Of a stretch of DNA of 64,000 nt, positions 33,447-42,084 are shown piece after piece. Position 1 is the stretch's first letter; each line of letters starts with the position of its first letter. Location: positions 124,001-188,000 of the forward strand of contig NZ_LBIC01000009.1 of assembly GCF_001005725.1 (NCBI RefSeq), written 5' to 3'. The DNA comes from Sphingobium chungbukense (lineage in GTDB: Bacteria > Pseudomonadota > Alphaproteobacteria > Sphingomonadales > Sphingomonadaceae). Both the position numbers and the translations under genes were made by a program. The notes beneath the pieces were generated by a model that made no database searches, had not been told where the DNA came from, and saw only the letters and a list, made by a program, of their open reading frames with translations.

Positions 33447-33606
33447 GGCGGGTGGCTCCTTGCTCGGGTTGCATGACAGCAAACCCATCTTGGCACTTAG
33501 ATGCCGTGAGCGGGAGCCATCCACCTCATCCGCTCCCGAACAGCGAAAATTGACCGTCGGACGCCCGGAATGGGTCGACGGCAGAAGCGGCTGACCGCTG
33601 TGCATT

Positions 33607-33911
33607 TTAGGAGTTTTGAAGAATCGGCGCCAGGTCGCGAAACGCGTTGATGACGCGCTGAACGGTGACAACCTCCCTGTCCACCTTATAGGGATCAACA
33701 AGCGACTCTCAAATGTCAGCGTCCGCAGACCTGCGACCAAGTCATCGCGGGAGGAGCCGCGATTGGGGAAATCGGCCATCGCCGCAATGCGTTCTTCAAT
33801 TCTGGCAAGATAGCCATCAGCCGCGGGAATATCGGCTTCCACGCCCAGCCACTGATGAAGTGCAATCAAATCCTCGATCGCCAATGCCGACAGTTGAACA
33901 TCATAGGTCAT
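33607..33911 (-). pseudogene. parE: parE toxin disabled by a one-base deletion
   Basis: Starts MTYDVQLSALAIEDLIALHQ and runs through GYLARIEERIAAMADFPNRG and LRTLTFESRLLIP. The correct frame then continues as PYKVDREVVTVQRVINAFRD and LAPILQNS, with a stop at 33607-33609. The shift fits loss of one C from a short C run (CCCC to CCC). The toxin would be truncated and read into IS sequence. The antitoxin upstream is intact, and its stop overlaps this start (ATGA). Confidence 0.8.
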
Positions 33912-34183
33912 CTCTTGGCGATCGAAGCCCTAACCTGCGCAAATGCCTTGTCGAGCGGCATAGGAGGGCGTGGATCAGCTAGAGCTTCCGCAACGCGGAC
34001 GCGCACCAGTTCTTCCAGTACAGCCTCTTCACGATCCAATGCACGCAAACCCGCTCGCATCACCTCGCTCATAGAGGCATATCGGCCAGATGCCAGATGG
34101 CGCTCGGCGTGCGATGACATTCCGCCAAGCGTTACCGAAATTGCCTTCGCAGGCCCGCATTGCCTGCTTCGGTCATACGGCAT
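33908..34183 (-). CDS. parD: ParD-like antitoxin
   Basis: 91 aa. The ribbon-helix-helix core reads ISVTLGGMSSHAERHLASGR and YASMSEVMRAGLRALDREEA, followed by the toxin-binding tail PRPPMPLDKAFAQVRASIAK. I place the start at the ATG at 34183, which overlaps the end of higA; an internal start near VTLGG cannot be ruled out. The paired toxin is frameshifted, so this is an orphan antitoxin. Confidence 0.72.
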   Translation of the reverse strand: MPYDRSRQCGPAKAISVTLGGMSSHAERHLASGRYASMSEVMRAGLRALDREEAVLEELVRVRVAEALADPRPPMPLDKAFAQVRASIAKR

Positions 34184-34463
34184 CCTGCAATCGGCGGACG
34201 GGTGGCTGCTTATGCTGCCGGGCACGCCAGAGATCATAGTTCGCCTGCATGGCAAGCCACGCACGAGCCGTGCTTGCACCTGCCTGTTCGAGCCGCACTG
34301 CCAGATCGGGGCTTATCGCCGCCTTGCCGTTCAACACACGCGACAAGGCAACCCGCGACAGGGCGAGCCGCTCGGCTGCCTCGGTAACGGACAGACCCAG
34401 TTCCGCAATGACCTCATCGCGGAGCAGTTCGCCAGGGTGGGGAGGGTTGTGCATCATCGTCAT
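34173..34463 (-). CDS. higA: HigA antitoxin
   Basis: 96 aa. It begins MTMMHNPPHPGELLRDEVIA, the diagnostic HigA start (NPPHPGE), and has a Cro/C1 HTH (SVTEAAERLALSRVALSRVL) and the typical ending (ARAWLAMQANYDLWRARQHK). It is encoded 4 nt after the toxin HigB (34468-34746) and should neutralise it and repress the pair. Complete, unlike the higA split at 6258. Confidence 0.9.
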   Translation of the reverse strand: MTMMHNPPHPGELLRDEVIAELGLSVTEAAERLALSRVALSRVLNGKAAISPDLAVRLEQAGASTARAWLAMQANYDLWRARQHKQPPVRRLQDAV

Positions 34464-34467
34464 CGCC

Positions 34468-34746
34468 TCAATGGTAGTCCTGATAATCGACAAGCTCGGC
34501 GTCGGTGCCAACAAATCGGAAGGTGACACGCCAATTGCCGTTGACCCATACCGACCAATGCCCCTTAAGGTCGCCCTTCAGCGGGTGCAGCTTGAAGGAC
34601 GGCAAATTCATGTCGTCCGGCCCTGCCGCGACATCGAGCAGTCCCAGGATGTTGCGGAGTTTCTTCACATGGGAAGCCTGAACGCCCTTCGTCGTGCCAG
34701 CGCGATAGAAGGCTTCAAGTCCCTTGTGCCGAAATCCGATTATCAT
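34468..34746 (-). CDS. higB: HigB toxin
   Basis: 92 aa RelE-family mRNA interferase. It begins MIIGFRHKGLEAFYRAGTTK, followed by HVKKLRNILGLLDVAAGPDD and the conserved core LKGDLKGHWSVWVNGNWRVT, ending VDYQDYH, as HigB proteins do. I start at 34746; a longer frame upstream has no similarity. Toxin-first order with higA downstream is standard. Intact. Confidence 0.9.
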   Translation of the reverse strand: MIIGFRHKGLEAFYRAGTTKGVQASHVKKLRNILGLLDVAAGPDDMNLPSFKLHPLKGDLKGHWSVWVNGNWRVTFRFVGTDAELVDYQDYH

Positions 34747-34799
34747 GATGTAATCCGTATCGCGTTGCGTTACAAGACGCAAGCGCCGACTGCTCAATG

Positions 34800-35690
34800 C
34801 TACAGCACCGCGCCCGCCGCGTTGTCGGTGAACATGTCCTCATCCCGAATGTAACGAGCGAGCATGGTATCGCTCTTATGGATATTCCACGACAAGGCCC
34901 CGGCCATTGCGGCACTGGTGGCAAGCCCGGCGCGCAGGGAATAGCCGGAGAAGGTCGCGGGATTGACGCCCGCAGCCTCCACCCGCTTTTTTTCATGATC
35001 GTCGCCACCGCATCCCCGGACAGGCGATCGGGGGAGATATGCCCGTGCCGGTCGATGCAGCGGAAGATTGGTCCTTGCTCGATCTCAGCATGGGCGAGCT
35101 AGTCGGTGAGATGGCGGACAGGACACCATCGCGTGCGCCCATGCGGGATCGCGATCTTGCGGCCTTTCCCGGTCTGATCGGTCTTGGACCGGCGCAGATG
35201 CAGGACGATGCCCCGCCCAGCAGCCTCGACATCGCCACAGTCGAACCCGACCAGTTCGGATCGACGGAACGCCTCTGCGAAGCCGATCAACAGCAGTGCC
35301 TTATCGCGCAGGTCGATTGAACGTTCGCCCATTCGATCCAGGACTGCGAACAGATCGTCGCGTTGCAATGCCCGCGCCTCTCGCTGTGCCATCCCTTTGG
35401 TCCGCCTGATCCCGCTTATCGTCGCTTTGACGATCTCGGCTCGGCAGGGATCGTCATGGCCAAGAGCGCGGTGGGCTTTCGCGATGGCCGCAAGCCGACG
35501 CTGGATCGTGGCGACGGCGTGGGTTTCGGCTAGATCGGCCAGATACTCCGCCAAGGCGTGGGGTGGACAGGGAATGTCCCTGCCGGATGCCCGGAAATGG
35601 ACTAGGTCGGCCGCGTAGCCGCGCTGGGTGCCAGCTGATAGGGAAGATGACTTTTCATCGGTGAGGAAGCCAACATCGCCGATTGGACGG
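34800..35690 (-). pseudogene. Decayed tyrosine integrase
   Basis: The N-terminal half is open (SSSLSAGTQRGYAADLVHFR, VATIQRRLAAIAKAHRALGH, the Arg region FAEAFRRSELVGFDCGDV). At 35099 a TAG replaces the expected Trp (HLTD-stop-LAHAEIEQG). A run of A near 34990 shifts the frame before RVEAAGVNPATFSGYSLRAG. A deletion then removes the TGH segment before DTMLARYIRDEDMF. Three independent lesions show it is long dead. Confidence 0.8.
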
Positions 35691-35846
35691 CGAGCAACAA
35701 GGAGGAAACAGAGCAGGGTTGAACAGTGGCCCCTAGATCGCGAACCCATGGGGAAGCCCGCCTGAATTGAACGATGGCACTACCGGCAACTAATTTGCGC
35801 TCATGAGCGGCCGGCAAGGGTCGGTAGCGGCAGCAGCCACCGCATG

Positions 35847-36371
35847 TCAGCCGGGCGCAGACTCGATGTCGAAATCGACCATCACCTCTCCCGATATGTC
35901 TTCCAGTGCCTCGCGCACCTTATCGGTCGAGAGGCTAGCGGGTATAAGCATCTTCACTTTTGCCCGGAACAATGGCACGCCTGACCATGCGCCGCCTTCG
36001 ACCGCAGTGGCGAAATCTTCGATGTTGACGTCGAGCCCCGCAAGGACTGTGGTTACTTCACGGACGATCCCGGGGCGATCTTGCCCCACGATTTCTATCG
36101 TCAACGGCGCGCCATCGCGCGCAGCTGTTTTTGCGGATGCGATGATATCAACCTTGATCCCAAATGCATCGATTGTGCGAGCCGCCTGTTCAAGCTCCTC
36201 GAGCCGTTCTTCGGGCAGTTCGACCAACACCGATCCGACATATTTTCCGCCGAGCCGCGAAAGATGGCTTTCCAACCAATTGCCGCCCGCAGAATATACC
36301 GCATCAGCGATCGCGCGAGTGAGGCCTGGCCGATCGCTGCCGACCACCGTCAGAATTATCGTTTGACCCAT
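35847..36371 (-). CDS. gcvR: Glycine cleavage system regulator-like ACT-domain protein
   Basis: 174 aa with two ACT domains: residues about 4-75 (LTVVGSDRPGLTRAIADAVY, GGNWLESHLSRLGGKYVGSV) and 90-165 (IEIVGQDRPGIVREVTTVLA, GLDVNIEDFATAVEGGAWSG). This is the arrangement of GcvR, which modulates the glycine-cleavage activator in enterics. In alphaproteobacteria the target is uncertain. Monocistronic and intact. Confidence 0.75.
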   Translation of the reverse strand: MGQTIILTVVGSDRPGLTRAIADAVYSAGGNWLESHLSRLGGKYVGSVLVELPEERLEELEQAARTIDAFGIKVDIIASAKTAARDGAPLTIEIVGQDRPGIVREVTTVLAGLDVNIEDFATAVEGGAWSGVPLFRAKVKMLIPASLSTDKVREALEDISGEVMVDFDIESAPG

Positions 36372-36511
36372 GCTCCACCTTTCGCTTCATATTCGCCAGA
36401 ACAGGAGATAATACATTTCGGCCACTTTGAAGAGGGTCTGGCCAGTCAGCACCTGGATGCCGAAAACGCGCCAACTGAATGGCTGGAATGGGCGGGGTTC
36501 TGCCATTTCAC

Positions 36512-36997
36512 TCACGAGGGCGGCCGGCAAGGCCTGCTCTCATACTCGAAATGATGCCGGGCATATGCTCGACCATTCCACCGCAACACCGGGAAGCAAA
36601 AGCCCGGCCCGCCGATCAACAGGTCCGGATAACCGTTCACGCCCTTGGTGGGCATGAACTGGGGCATTCCTAGAGATTCGATCAAAACCTTCCACGCACC
36701 ATTCGATTGTTTGGAGAGCATCCAGAAATTCTGCCCGGTGTTCCCGTAGCATAAGCCGCCGCCTTCGGTGACAACTGCCTCCGGCCGGCCGTCACCGTTC
36801 AGGTCTCGAAATATCGCTATCGATCCTGGCTCATAAGACAGTTCGGGCGGCTCGCAATTCCCCGACCGCCATTGTCGGCCATGCTGGGCAAATCCGGCTG
36901 CCTTGAAAATGGACATCTGCTCTGCGCCCGAAGGAGCAGCAAGCGCTGATGTGCTGATCAGAACGGCGACGCCAACGCCAAGAGAACGAACTCGCAT
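36512..36997 (-). CDS. Secreted FG-GAP-like hypothetical protein
   Basis: 161 aa with a signal peptide (MRVRSLGVGVAVLISTSALA, then APS). A calcium-loop-like FRDLNGDGRPEAVVTEGGG segment of FG-GAP/VCBS type follows, and a second similar one reads GVNGYPDLLIGGPGFCFPVL. It is a periplasmic or exported protein of unknown function. It stands alone between the GcvR-like gene and the antiporter. Confidence 0.65.
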   Translation of the reverse strand: MRVRSLGVGVAVLISTSALAAPSGAEQMSIFKAAGFAQHGRQWRSGNCEPPELSYEPGSIAIFRDLNGDGRPEAVVTEGGGLCYGNTGQNFWMLSKQSNGAWKVLIESLGMPQFMPTKGVNGYPDLLIGGPGFCFPVLRWNGRAYARHHFEYESRPCRPPS

Positions 36998-37142
36998 CCA
37001 CCTGCTCCCTTCAATGACAGCAGACAGCTTAACACCAGCAAGGGCAGGAGCATAGCAAGCCGACGATGGAGATGGGTGCGCCGAAAAGTGCCCCTGGCGG
37101 CTGCCAAGCCGCTGTGCACAGAGGGCGAGTGCAGAAGCGCAA

Positions 37143-38777
37143 TTAGCCTTGGAAGCGGGCCTCGAGCAGATCGAGTTCGCGTATGAGCTTCTGCGCGATT
37201 TCGCTCCCGATTGAGCGGTCGCGGGCCATCAGGAATATCGTATCCCTTTCAGCCTTTAGCCCTGCCAACCTCAGTTTGCGTTCCACCTGAGCATATTTAC
37301 GTGTCTCCTGCGTGTCGGCGCTCTGCTGAAGCCGGCTGTCGATCCTTTCGCGGTAAAGATCCATAATGCGGGCGCCCGCGGCGGCATAGATGTCAGCATC
37401 CTTGCGCCCCTCCGCCAGTTGGTGTTGCACATTTTCGATTGCGCTGATCGCGGCCTGCGCGGCAGCTACACGCGCTTCATCCTCCTCTGCCTGCTTGGAT
37501 GGCTCGAGGGGCATGGTCAGCCCGCGCAGCAGCAGCGGCAGGCCGATACTGGCGGCGATCAGCGACATGATGATGACGCCTGCCGCGAGGAAGATCGCAA
37601 GGTCGCGCGCGGGAAAGGCGGTTCCCTCGTTCAGCGTCAACGGTATGGTGAGCACACCCGCCAACGTGATCGCGCCGCGTACACCGGCAAAGGACATGGC
37701 CGCGATCAGGCGCCAGTCGGGCCGGCGATACGGTATGTTGTCGCGCGCACGGAACAACGTCAGCCGGAACGACACCCACACCCATGCGAAGCGTAGCGCA
37801 GCCAGCGCCAGCATGATCGCCACCACATAGATGCCCAGCCACCAAGGATTGGTATGGTTAGTCAGGCGCACGGTCTGCCTGGCGGCCGCGAGAATGCCCG
37901 GCAGTTGTTCACCCAGAAGAACGAAGATCATGCCGTTCAGCGAAAACTGGAGCGTGTCCCACACGGAGTTGCGGCGCATACGGGTGGCGGGCAACGCCTG
38001 TCGGCTTATCTCCGCGAATGTCATGGTTACGCCTGCGGCGACGGCTGCCAGGATGCCCGAGCAATGGAGATGCTCTGCCAATATATAGGCAGCAAACGGT
38101 ATGAGGACACTGATGAGGATCTGTGACCCGGTATCTTCGCCAAATCGCTCGGATATCCAAGCCTTCGTCCGGGTAACCGCCAGTGTCACCGCGACGCCGA
38201 TAGCCAGTCCGCCGATGGCAAGCCACAGAAAGGTCAGGCTCGCCTCGCCGATGGAGAAGCTCCCCGTCAGCGCCGCCGCGATGGCGAAGCGCAGGCAGAC
38301 AAGGCCAGATGCGTCGTTGAGGAGAGATTCGCCTTCGAGAATATGCATCATGCGCTTGGGAATGGGGACGCGTGCTGCGATGGCAGATACCGCAATGGGA
38401 TCGGTGGGCGAGATTACGGCGGCCAGCGCAAAGCAGACCGCCAGCGGCATGGCGGGAATGAGCCAGTCAATGAAGAAGCCGACGCCCACCACCGTCAGCA
38501 GAACGAGGCCTAGCGCCAGTTCGAAGACGGTGGCAACGTCCTTCAGGAGCTCATCCTTGGGGATGCGCCATCCATCGAGGAACAGAAGGGGCGGAAGGAA
38601 AAGCAACAGGAAGAGTTCAGGGTCGAGGGCCACCCGCAGGTTGGAGGCGAGGCCGATGAGAAAACCGAACGAGATCTGGACCAGAGGTGTCGGCAGTGCG
38701 ATGGGCAACATACGCGAAACCGCGCCACTGACGACGACAGCAACAAGCAATATCAGGATGATCGAAACGATTTCCAA
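37143..38777 (-). CDS. CPA1-type Na+/H+ antiporter
   Basis: 544 aa from a TTG start. About 11-12 hydrophobic segments run from IVSIILILLVAVVVSGAV to LAIFLAAGVIIMSLIAASI. CPA1 motifs are clear: VISPTDPIAVSAIAARVPIP and ILEGESLLNDASGLVCLRFA (ion-binding acidic residues). A charged cytoplasmic tail of about 110 residues ends the protein. The open frame runs upstream to 38933, but that part is Trp/His-rich and unlike a membrane protein. I prefer the TTG at 38777, preceded by GGAG, which places the first TM helix at the N-terminus. Confidence 0.85.
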   Translation of the reverse strand: MEIVSIILILLVAVVVSGAVSRMLPIALPTPLVQISFGFLIGLASNLRVALDPELFLLLFLPPLLFLDGWRIPKDELLKDVATVFELALGLVLLTVVGVGFFIDWLIPAMPLAVCFALAAVISPTDPIAVSAIAARVPIPKRMMHILEGESLLNDASGLVCLRFAIAAALTGSFSIGEASLTFLWLAIGGLAIGVAVTLAVTRTKAWISERFGEDTGSQILISVLIPFAAYILAEHLHCSGILAAVAAGVTMTFAEISRQALPATRMRRNSVWDTLQFSLNGMIFVLLGEQLPGILAAARQTVRLTNHTNPWWLGIYVVAIMLALAALRFAWVWVSFRLTLFRARDNIPYRRPDWRLIAAMSFAGVRGAITLAGVLTIPLTLNEGTAFPARDLAIFLAAGVIIMSLIAASIGLPLLLRGLTMPLEPSKQAEEDEARVAAAQAAISAIENVQHQLAEGRKDADIYAAAGARIMDLYRERIDSRLQQSADTQETRKYAQVERKLRLAGLKAERDTIFLMARDRSIGSEIAQKLIRELDLLEARFQG

Positions 38778-39109
38778 GCATGCGCTCCATGGAACTTGAT
38801 GGTGATGCGGTGCCCAAGAGAACTCGCCGAAGCGCGGGTACCAATCGATCCGCGGCCGGTCACCCCAATTTTGCCCGAGGACCGCTTTGAAGAGTGCCCT
38901 GCCGGAAATGCCTGAGCAGGCGAGGAGGACCACGGACTGGCGCGGTTCGACATGCGCGGCAGCTGACCGTCGCTAACGGTCACCTTTGCCATATGGCATA
39001 ATAGCTGGTCCCGGCAGCGCCGATCTGTCGTCCCTTGCCACTTAGCATCCTGGGCATGTGAACGTTCCAGCCCCATTCTTGTTGGGCCCCGGGCGACCCT
39101 CAAATCCGT
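38778..39109. other. Intergenic, 332 bp
   Basis: Upstream of the antiporter. Contains a small hairpin GACCGT-cgcta-ACGGTC near 38965-38981. No gene recognised. Confidence 0.4.
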
Positions 39110-39238
39110 TCAGCCTTTCAAGGTCACGATATGCAGCACGCCGGGCTTTTGCGAGGAGCTGGGTGCATTGTGCTCCTTGGGCTTTTCAGCCTTGGGTTTA
39201 CGAACTTCACGGCTCGATCTTTTCTGACCTTTGGCCAT
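39110..39238 (-). CDS. Small basic MAKGQ-type protein
   Basis: 42 aa: MAKGQKRSSREVRKPKAEKP, then KEHNAPSSSQKPG and ending HIVTLKG. Similar short lysine-rich proteins starting MAKGQ occur in sphingomonads and relatives; function unknown. AAGGAGCG lies 5 nt upstream of the ATG, a strong ribosome-binding site that supports it being real despite its length. Confidence 0.6.
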   Translation of the reverse strand: MAKGQKRSSREVRKPKAEKPKEHNAPSSSQKPGVLHIVTLKG

Positions 39239-39393
39239 CTTGGCGCTCCTTCATGATGGGCGTTCGGGATATCGGATGGAGGATCATAATCCTGAACCAT
39301 ATGTGCCAGCCGAGGCGAAATGGTTGGCATCGGTGATGCTCCAACCCCAACCGCATCCTCCAACGCCTCGAACATATCTGCCTGCTCGTTCAT
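39124..39393 (-). CDS. Hypothetical protein overlapping the MAKGQ gene
   Basis: 89 aa, MNEQADMFEALEDAVGVGAS then TISPRLAHMVQDYDPPSDIP. It overlaps most of the MAKGQ gene in another frame. The first 55 residues look protein-like; the rest is probably out-of-frame shadow. I do not recognise it. It could be the 5' remnant of a gene whose end was lost. Confidence 0.25.
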   Translation of the reverse strand: MNEQADMFEALEDAVGVGASPMPTISPRLAHMVQDYDPPSDIPNAHHEGAPRWPKVRKDRAVKFVNPRLKSPRSTMHPAPRKSPACCIS

Positions 39394-39668
39394 CGATCAA
39401 AATGACCGCGCGTCGTATCCTGGCCTCCCGCCCGCGCACAAGTCAGGTCAGGCGGGCGCCCGCGTCAGGTCTCGAGCTGGCAGTCTTGAACCGACCGCCG
39501 ATGACCAGGATATGCGCCCTGCCAGGACCTATAACAAGCTCCACCCGCGCAGGAATTGCGGGATGCTGTAGAGGTGATCGGAGCGGCCGCTTTCCTTGGG
39601 CGGCGGGTCGCGCCTTTGCAGCGGAATAACGTCCAGCTCTAATTGGCCGACTTGGCTCGATCGTGCTG

Positions 39669-41105
39669 CTATTGGCGGCGGCGTGTCCCATGAAGCGCGA
39701 GCAGAATAGCTGTCCCGACGAGAATGGCGGCCACTGCAAAAGCCAAATGCATCCCTGCAGCGGTCACCTCCTGCCCTGCCCCTTCGACATCCAGGGCCGA
39801 GGCCCCAAACGCAAACACCCAACCCATGGCCGAAGCGCCCGTTACCAGCCCCAGATTGCGTGACAAACCGATCATGCCAGAGACGAGGCCCCGTTCAGCG
39901 GCGTCTGCGGCTGCCATGATCGCGCTGTTATTGGCGGCCTGGAACAGGGCATAGCCAGCGGTCATCGTCATGATTGCGGCCAGATAACCCGCGACACCCC
40001 AGGAAAGGGGAAGGAAGATCAGGGCGCAGCATCCGCCCAGCAGTGCGAACAGGCCAATCAAGCCCACGCGACTGGCCTCGAGGCGATCGACCACTCGTCC
40101 GGCAGGGACGCCGGCAAAAGCCGCTGCTAGCGGCCCTGCCGATAGAATGATCCCGGACATGGCGGCGCCCAGACCGAGCGCGTCACTCAAATAGAATGGG
40201 CCAACGATCAGCGTCGTCATCATGACAGTCGATACCAGCGCGCTTGTTCCAAGTCCGGAGCGGATAGCCGGGATACGGAATAATGCCAGCCGGATCAGAG
40301 GCGACGCGGTCCTGGCCTCAACGACAAGGAACATCATGCCTGTCGCTGCCGCGGCTGACAGCAGGCCGATGTTGCGAAAGCCAAGCTCTCCATCACCGAT
40401 CGTCATCGCCAGGGCATATGCCGCCAGCGTTGCGATCAACAGCGCCATACCGAGCATGTCGAAGCTTCCGGCCCTGTCTTTGGGCGCAGCGTCCTTCGCC
40501 GCAGGCAAGGTGCGGTACAACAGCAGGAAGGTCAGCAGTCCGATAGGCACATTAACGAGGAAAATCATGCCAGTGCCTGCCCATGCGAGCAGCACGCCGC
40601 CCAAGGCTGGACCCAGCGTCGTTCCGGCGGCTGACATGGTGCCCAGCAATCCCATCGCGCGTCCGGTGCGTGACGCAGGAACCACGTCGCTGACAAAGGC
40701 CATCGTCAGGGCCATCATTATCGCCGCGCCTACGCCTTGCACCAGACGAGCGACGACAAGCAGCGCAAATGTCGGGGCCGCCGCACAGGATATCGAAGCC
40801 ACGCCGAAAATTCCGATGCCGGCGAGCATCAGGCCGCGCCGCCCGATCATGTCTCCGATGCGGCCGGCGCCCACAACCATGGCGGTTACCGTCAGCAAGT
40901 AGCTAAGGACGATCCACTGAGCGGACTGGAATGAAATGTCGAACTCCCGAGCCAGGCTCGGCAGCGCCATGTTGGTGGTGCTTGTGGCCAGGGAAGGCAT
41001 CAACATGGCCAGCGACAGGCCAGCCAGGGTCCAGCGGGATGTTTCGCCCCGCATGTCTGCGTCACGTGCGCGCTTCGACCTGTCCCAATTCATGACCTGC
41101 GGCAT
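39669..41105 (-). CDS. DHA2-type MFS drug efflux transporter
   Basis: 478 aa with about 14 hydrophobic segments. Family features include SLATSTTNMALPSLAREFDI at TM1 and QWIVLSYLLTVTAMVVGAGR. The motif A loop is GDMIGRRGLMLAGIGIFGVA, and the motif C region is SAAGTTLGPALGGVLLAWAG. It is predicted to export drugs or toxic organics by proton antiport. A MerR regulator is divergently transcribed 69 bp away with a dyad between them, the usual regulator/pump arrangement. Confidence 0.85.
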   Translation of the reverse strand: MPQVMNWDRSKRARDADMRGETSRWTLAGLSLAMLMPSLATSTTNMALPSLAREFDISFQSAQWIVLSYLLTVTAMVVGAGRIGDMIGRRGLMLAGIGIFGVASISCAAAPTFALLVVARLVQGVGAAIMMALTMAFVSDVVPASRTGRAMGLLGTMSAAGTTLGPALGGVLLAWAGTGMIFLVNVPIGLLTFLLLYRTLPAAKDAAPKDRAGSFDMLGMALLIATLAAYALAMTIGDGELGFRNIGLLSAAAATGMMFLVVEARTASPLIRLALFRIPAIRSGLGTSALVSTVMMTTLIVGPFYLSDALGLGAAMSGIILSAGPLAAAFAGVPAGRVVDRLEASRVGLIGLFALLGGCCALIFLPLSWGVAGYLAAIMTMTAGYALFQAANNSAIMAAADAAERGLVSGMIGLSRNLGLVTGASAMGWVFAFGASALDVEGAGQEVTAAGMHLAFAVAAILVGTAILLALHGTRRRQ

Positions 41106-41150
41106 CTCTCAATATCCTTGCAACCAACCACCATGGGCTGCACGATGCCA

Positions 41151-41168
41151 CTTCAAGTTGACTTGAGG
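41151..41168. promoter_or_regulatory. MerR-type operator between the pump and its regulator
   Basis: CTTCAAGT-TG-ACTTGAGG is an imperfect palindrome (7 of 8 positions match) directly upstream of the MerR start at 41175. It resembles CTTCAAGTTNACTTGAGG-type sites of SoxR/MerR-like activators. Confidence 0.6.
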
Positions 41169-41174
41169 TCAAGC

Positions 41175-41603
41175 ATGAAACTTCTCGATATCGCCGAGGT
41201 GGCGAAGCGATCAGGGCTTCCTGCCTCCACATTGCGCTTCTATGAAGAAAAGGGGCTGATCGAATCATTGGGACGGCGGGGGCTTCGTCGCACCTTTGAA
41301 CCGGACATCATCGGGCGGCTTGCCCTGATCGCGCTGGGACGGACGGCTGGTTTCACGCTCGATGAAATCGCAGCCATGTTCGGACGCGAACTACCCGCCC
41401 AGCTGGATCGCGAGTTACTCAGCGCAAAAGCGGAAGAATTGGAGAGGATGATCGGGCAGCTTACGGCTCTGAGAAATGGCCTCCGTCATGCCGCCACCTG
41501 TCCCGCACCCAGCCATATGGAGTGCCCTTCCTTCCGGCGATTGTTGAAGATAGCGGCGGCGCGAAGCAATAGGACGCCGCCCAAGGGACGACGCAAATCG
41601 TGA
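41175..41603 (+). CDS. MerR-family transcriptional regulator
   Basis: 142 aa. The N-terminal winged HTH reads LLDIAEVAKRSGLPASTLRF then YEEKGLIESLGRRGLRRTF. A dimerisation helix follows (LSAKAEELERMIGQLTALRN), and two cysteines appear near the end (HAATCPAPSHMECPSFRRLL). The Cys pair could be a metal or redox sensor, or just a drug-binding pocket element. It likely controls its own gene and the divergent MFS pump through the dyad at 41151-41168. I use the ATG at 41175 rather than the longer frame at 41118. Confidence 0.85.
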   Translation: MKLLDIAEVAKRSGLPASTLRFYEEKGLIESLGRRGLRRTFEPDIIGRLALIALGRTAGFTLDEIAAMFGRELPAQLDRELLSAKAEELERMIGQLTALRNGLRHAATCPAPSHMECPSFRRLLKIAAARSNRTPPKGRRKS

Positions 41604-41856
41604 TCAGGGCTTGGCGAGATCGATAGTGCCCCGTCCTACGCGAAGTCAGGATAGTTCATTTCGCCACTGGGGCACTTGGGACGGTTCGAACGCTTGTCTT
41701 GGCAAGTGAGATCACAAGGGCCGTCAGGTGCACATCGGTTACCAGGGAGAAGCAGGAACAGAACGGGCGGACCGGCGCACGAGGCGTTCCAATGCCTGGG
41801 CTCGCATGGGTGCTGGGCCGCCTCGCACCGACACGAGACGGCCCCTCTTCATGACC

Positions 41857-42084
41857 TTACTTGCGATTGTGGCAGTGATACTCGCCTGTCGAGTGATTGG
41901 TATGGCAACCATTTGAATCCGTGCCGCCGCTATGCGCCCTGGATTTGTTTTCACCCTTTCCGGGTGCCGCAACTTTAACCGCTTCATCAGCCGCCTTGGG
42001 ACGATTGTTTTCGGCGGCTTCATGCGCCAGCCCCCCGGTCGATGCAAAGACGCCGATGATGATCGCTGCAGTGATTTTCTTCAT
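41857..42084 (-). CDS. Small secreted YHYH-type protein
   Basis: 75 aa with a signal peptide (MKKITAAIIIGVFASTGGLA, then HEAAE). It has a Lys/Ala-rich linker and a C-terminal His/Cys motif, SNGCHTNHSTGEYHCHNRK. This CHxNxxTGxYHCH pattern is a short extracellular domain of unknown function, possibly metal-binding. Monocistronic. Confidence 0.7.
   Translation of the reverse strand: MKKITAAIIIGVFASTGGLAHEAAENNRPKAADEAVKVAAPGKGENKSRAHSGGTDSNGCHTNHSTGEYHCHNRK

Larger units (their letters stand above)
32147..33531 (-). mobile_element. IS1111-type IS110-family element
   Basis: The transposase (32406-33446) is flanked by 15-bp subterminal inverted repeats GTGGATGGCTCCCGC (32147-32161; complement 33510-33524), the hallmark of the IS1111 subgroup. 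The true ends are a few bases further out; I set the right end about 7 bp beyond the repeat. There are 83 bp upstream of the transposase and about 240 bp of noncoding DNA downstream. Confidence 0.75.

Noticed and set aside
33447..33911. Single 501-aa toxin-transposase fusion protein
   Set aside because: Produced by a frameshifted parE running by chance into the IS1111-type transposase frame; the transposase has its own ATG at 33446.
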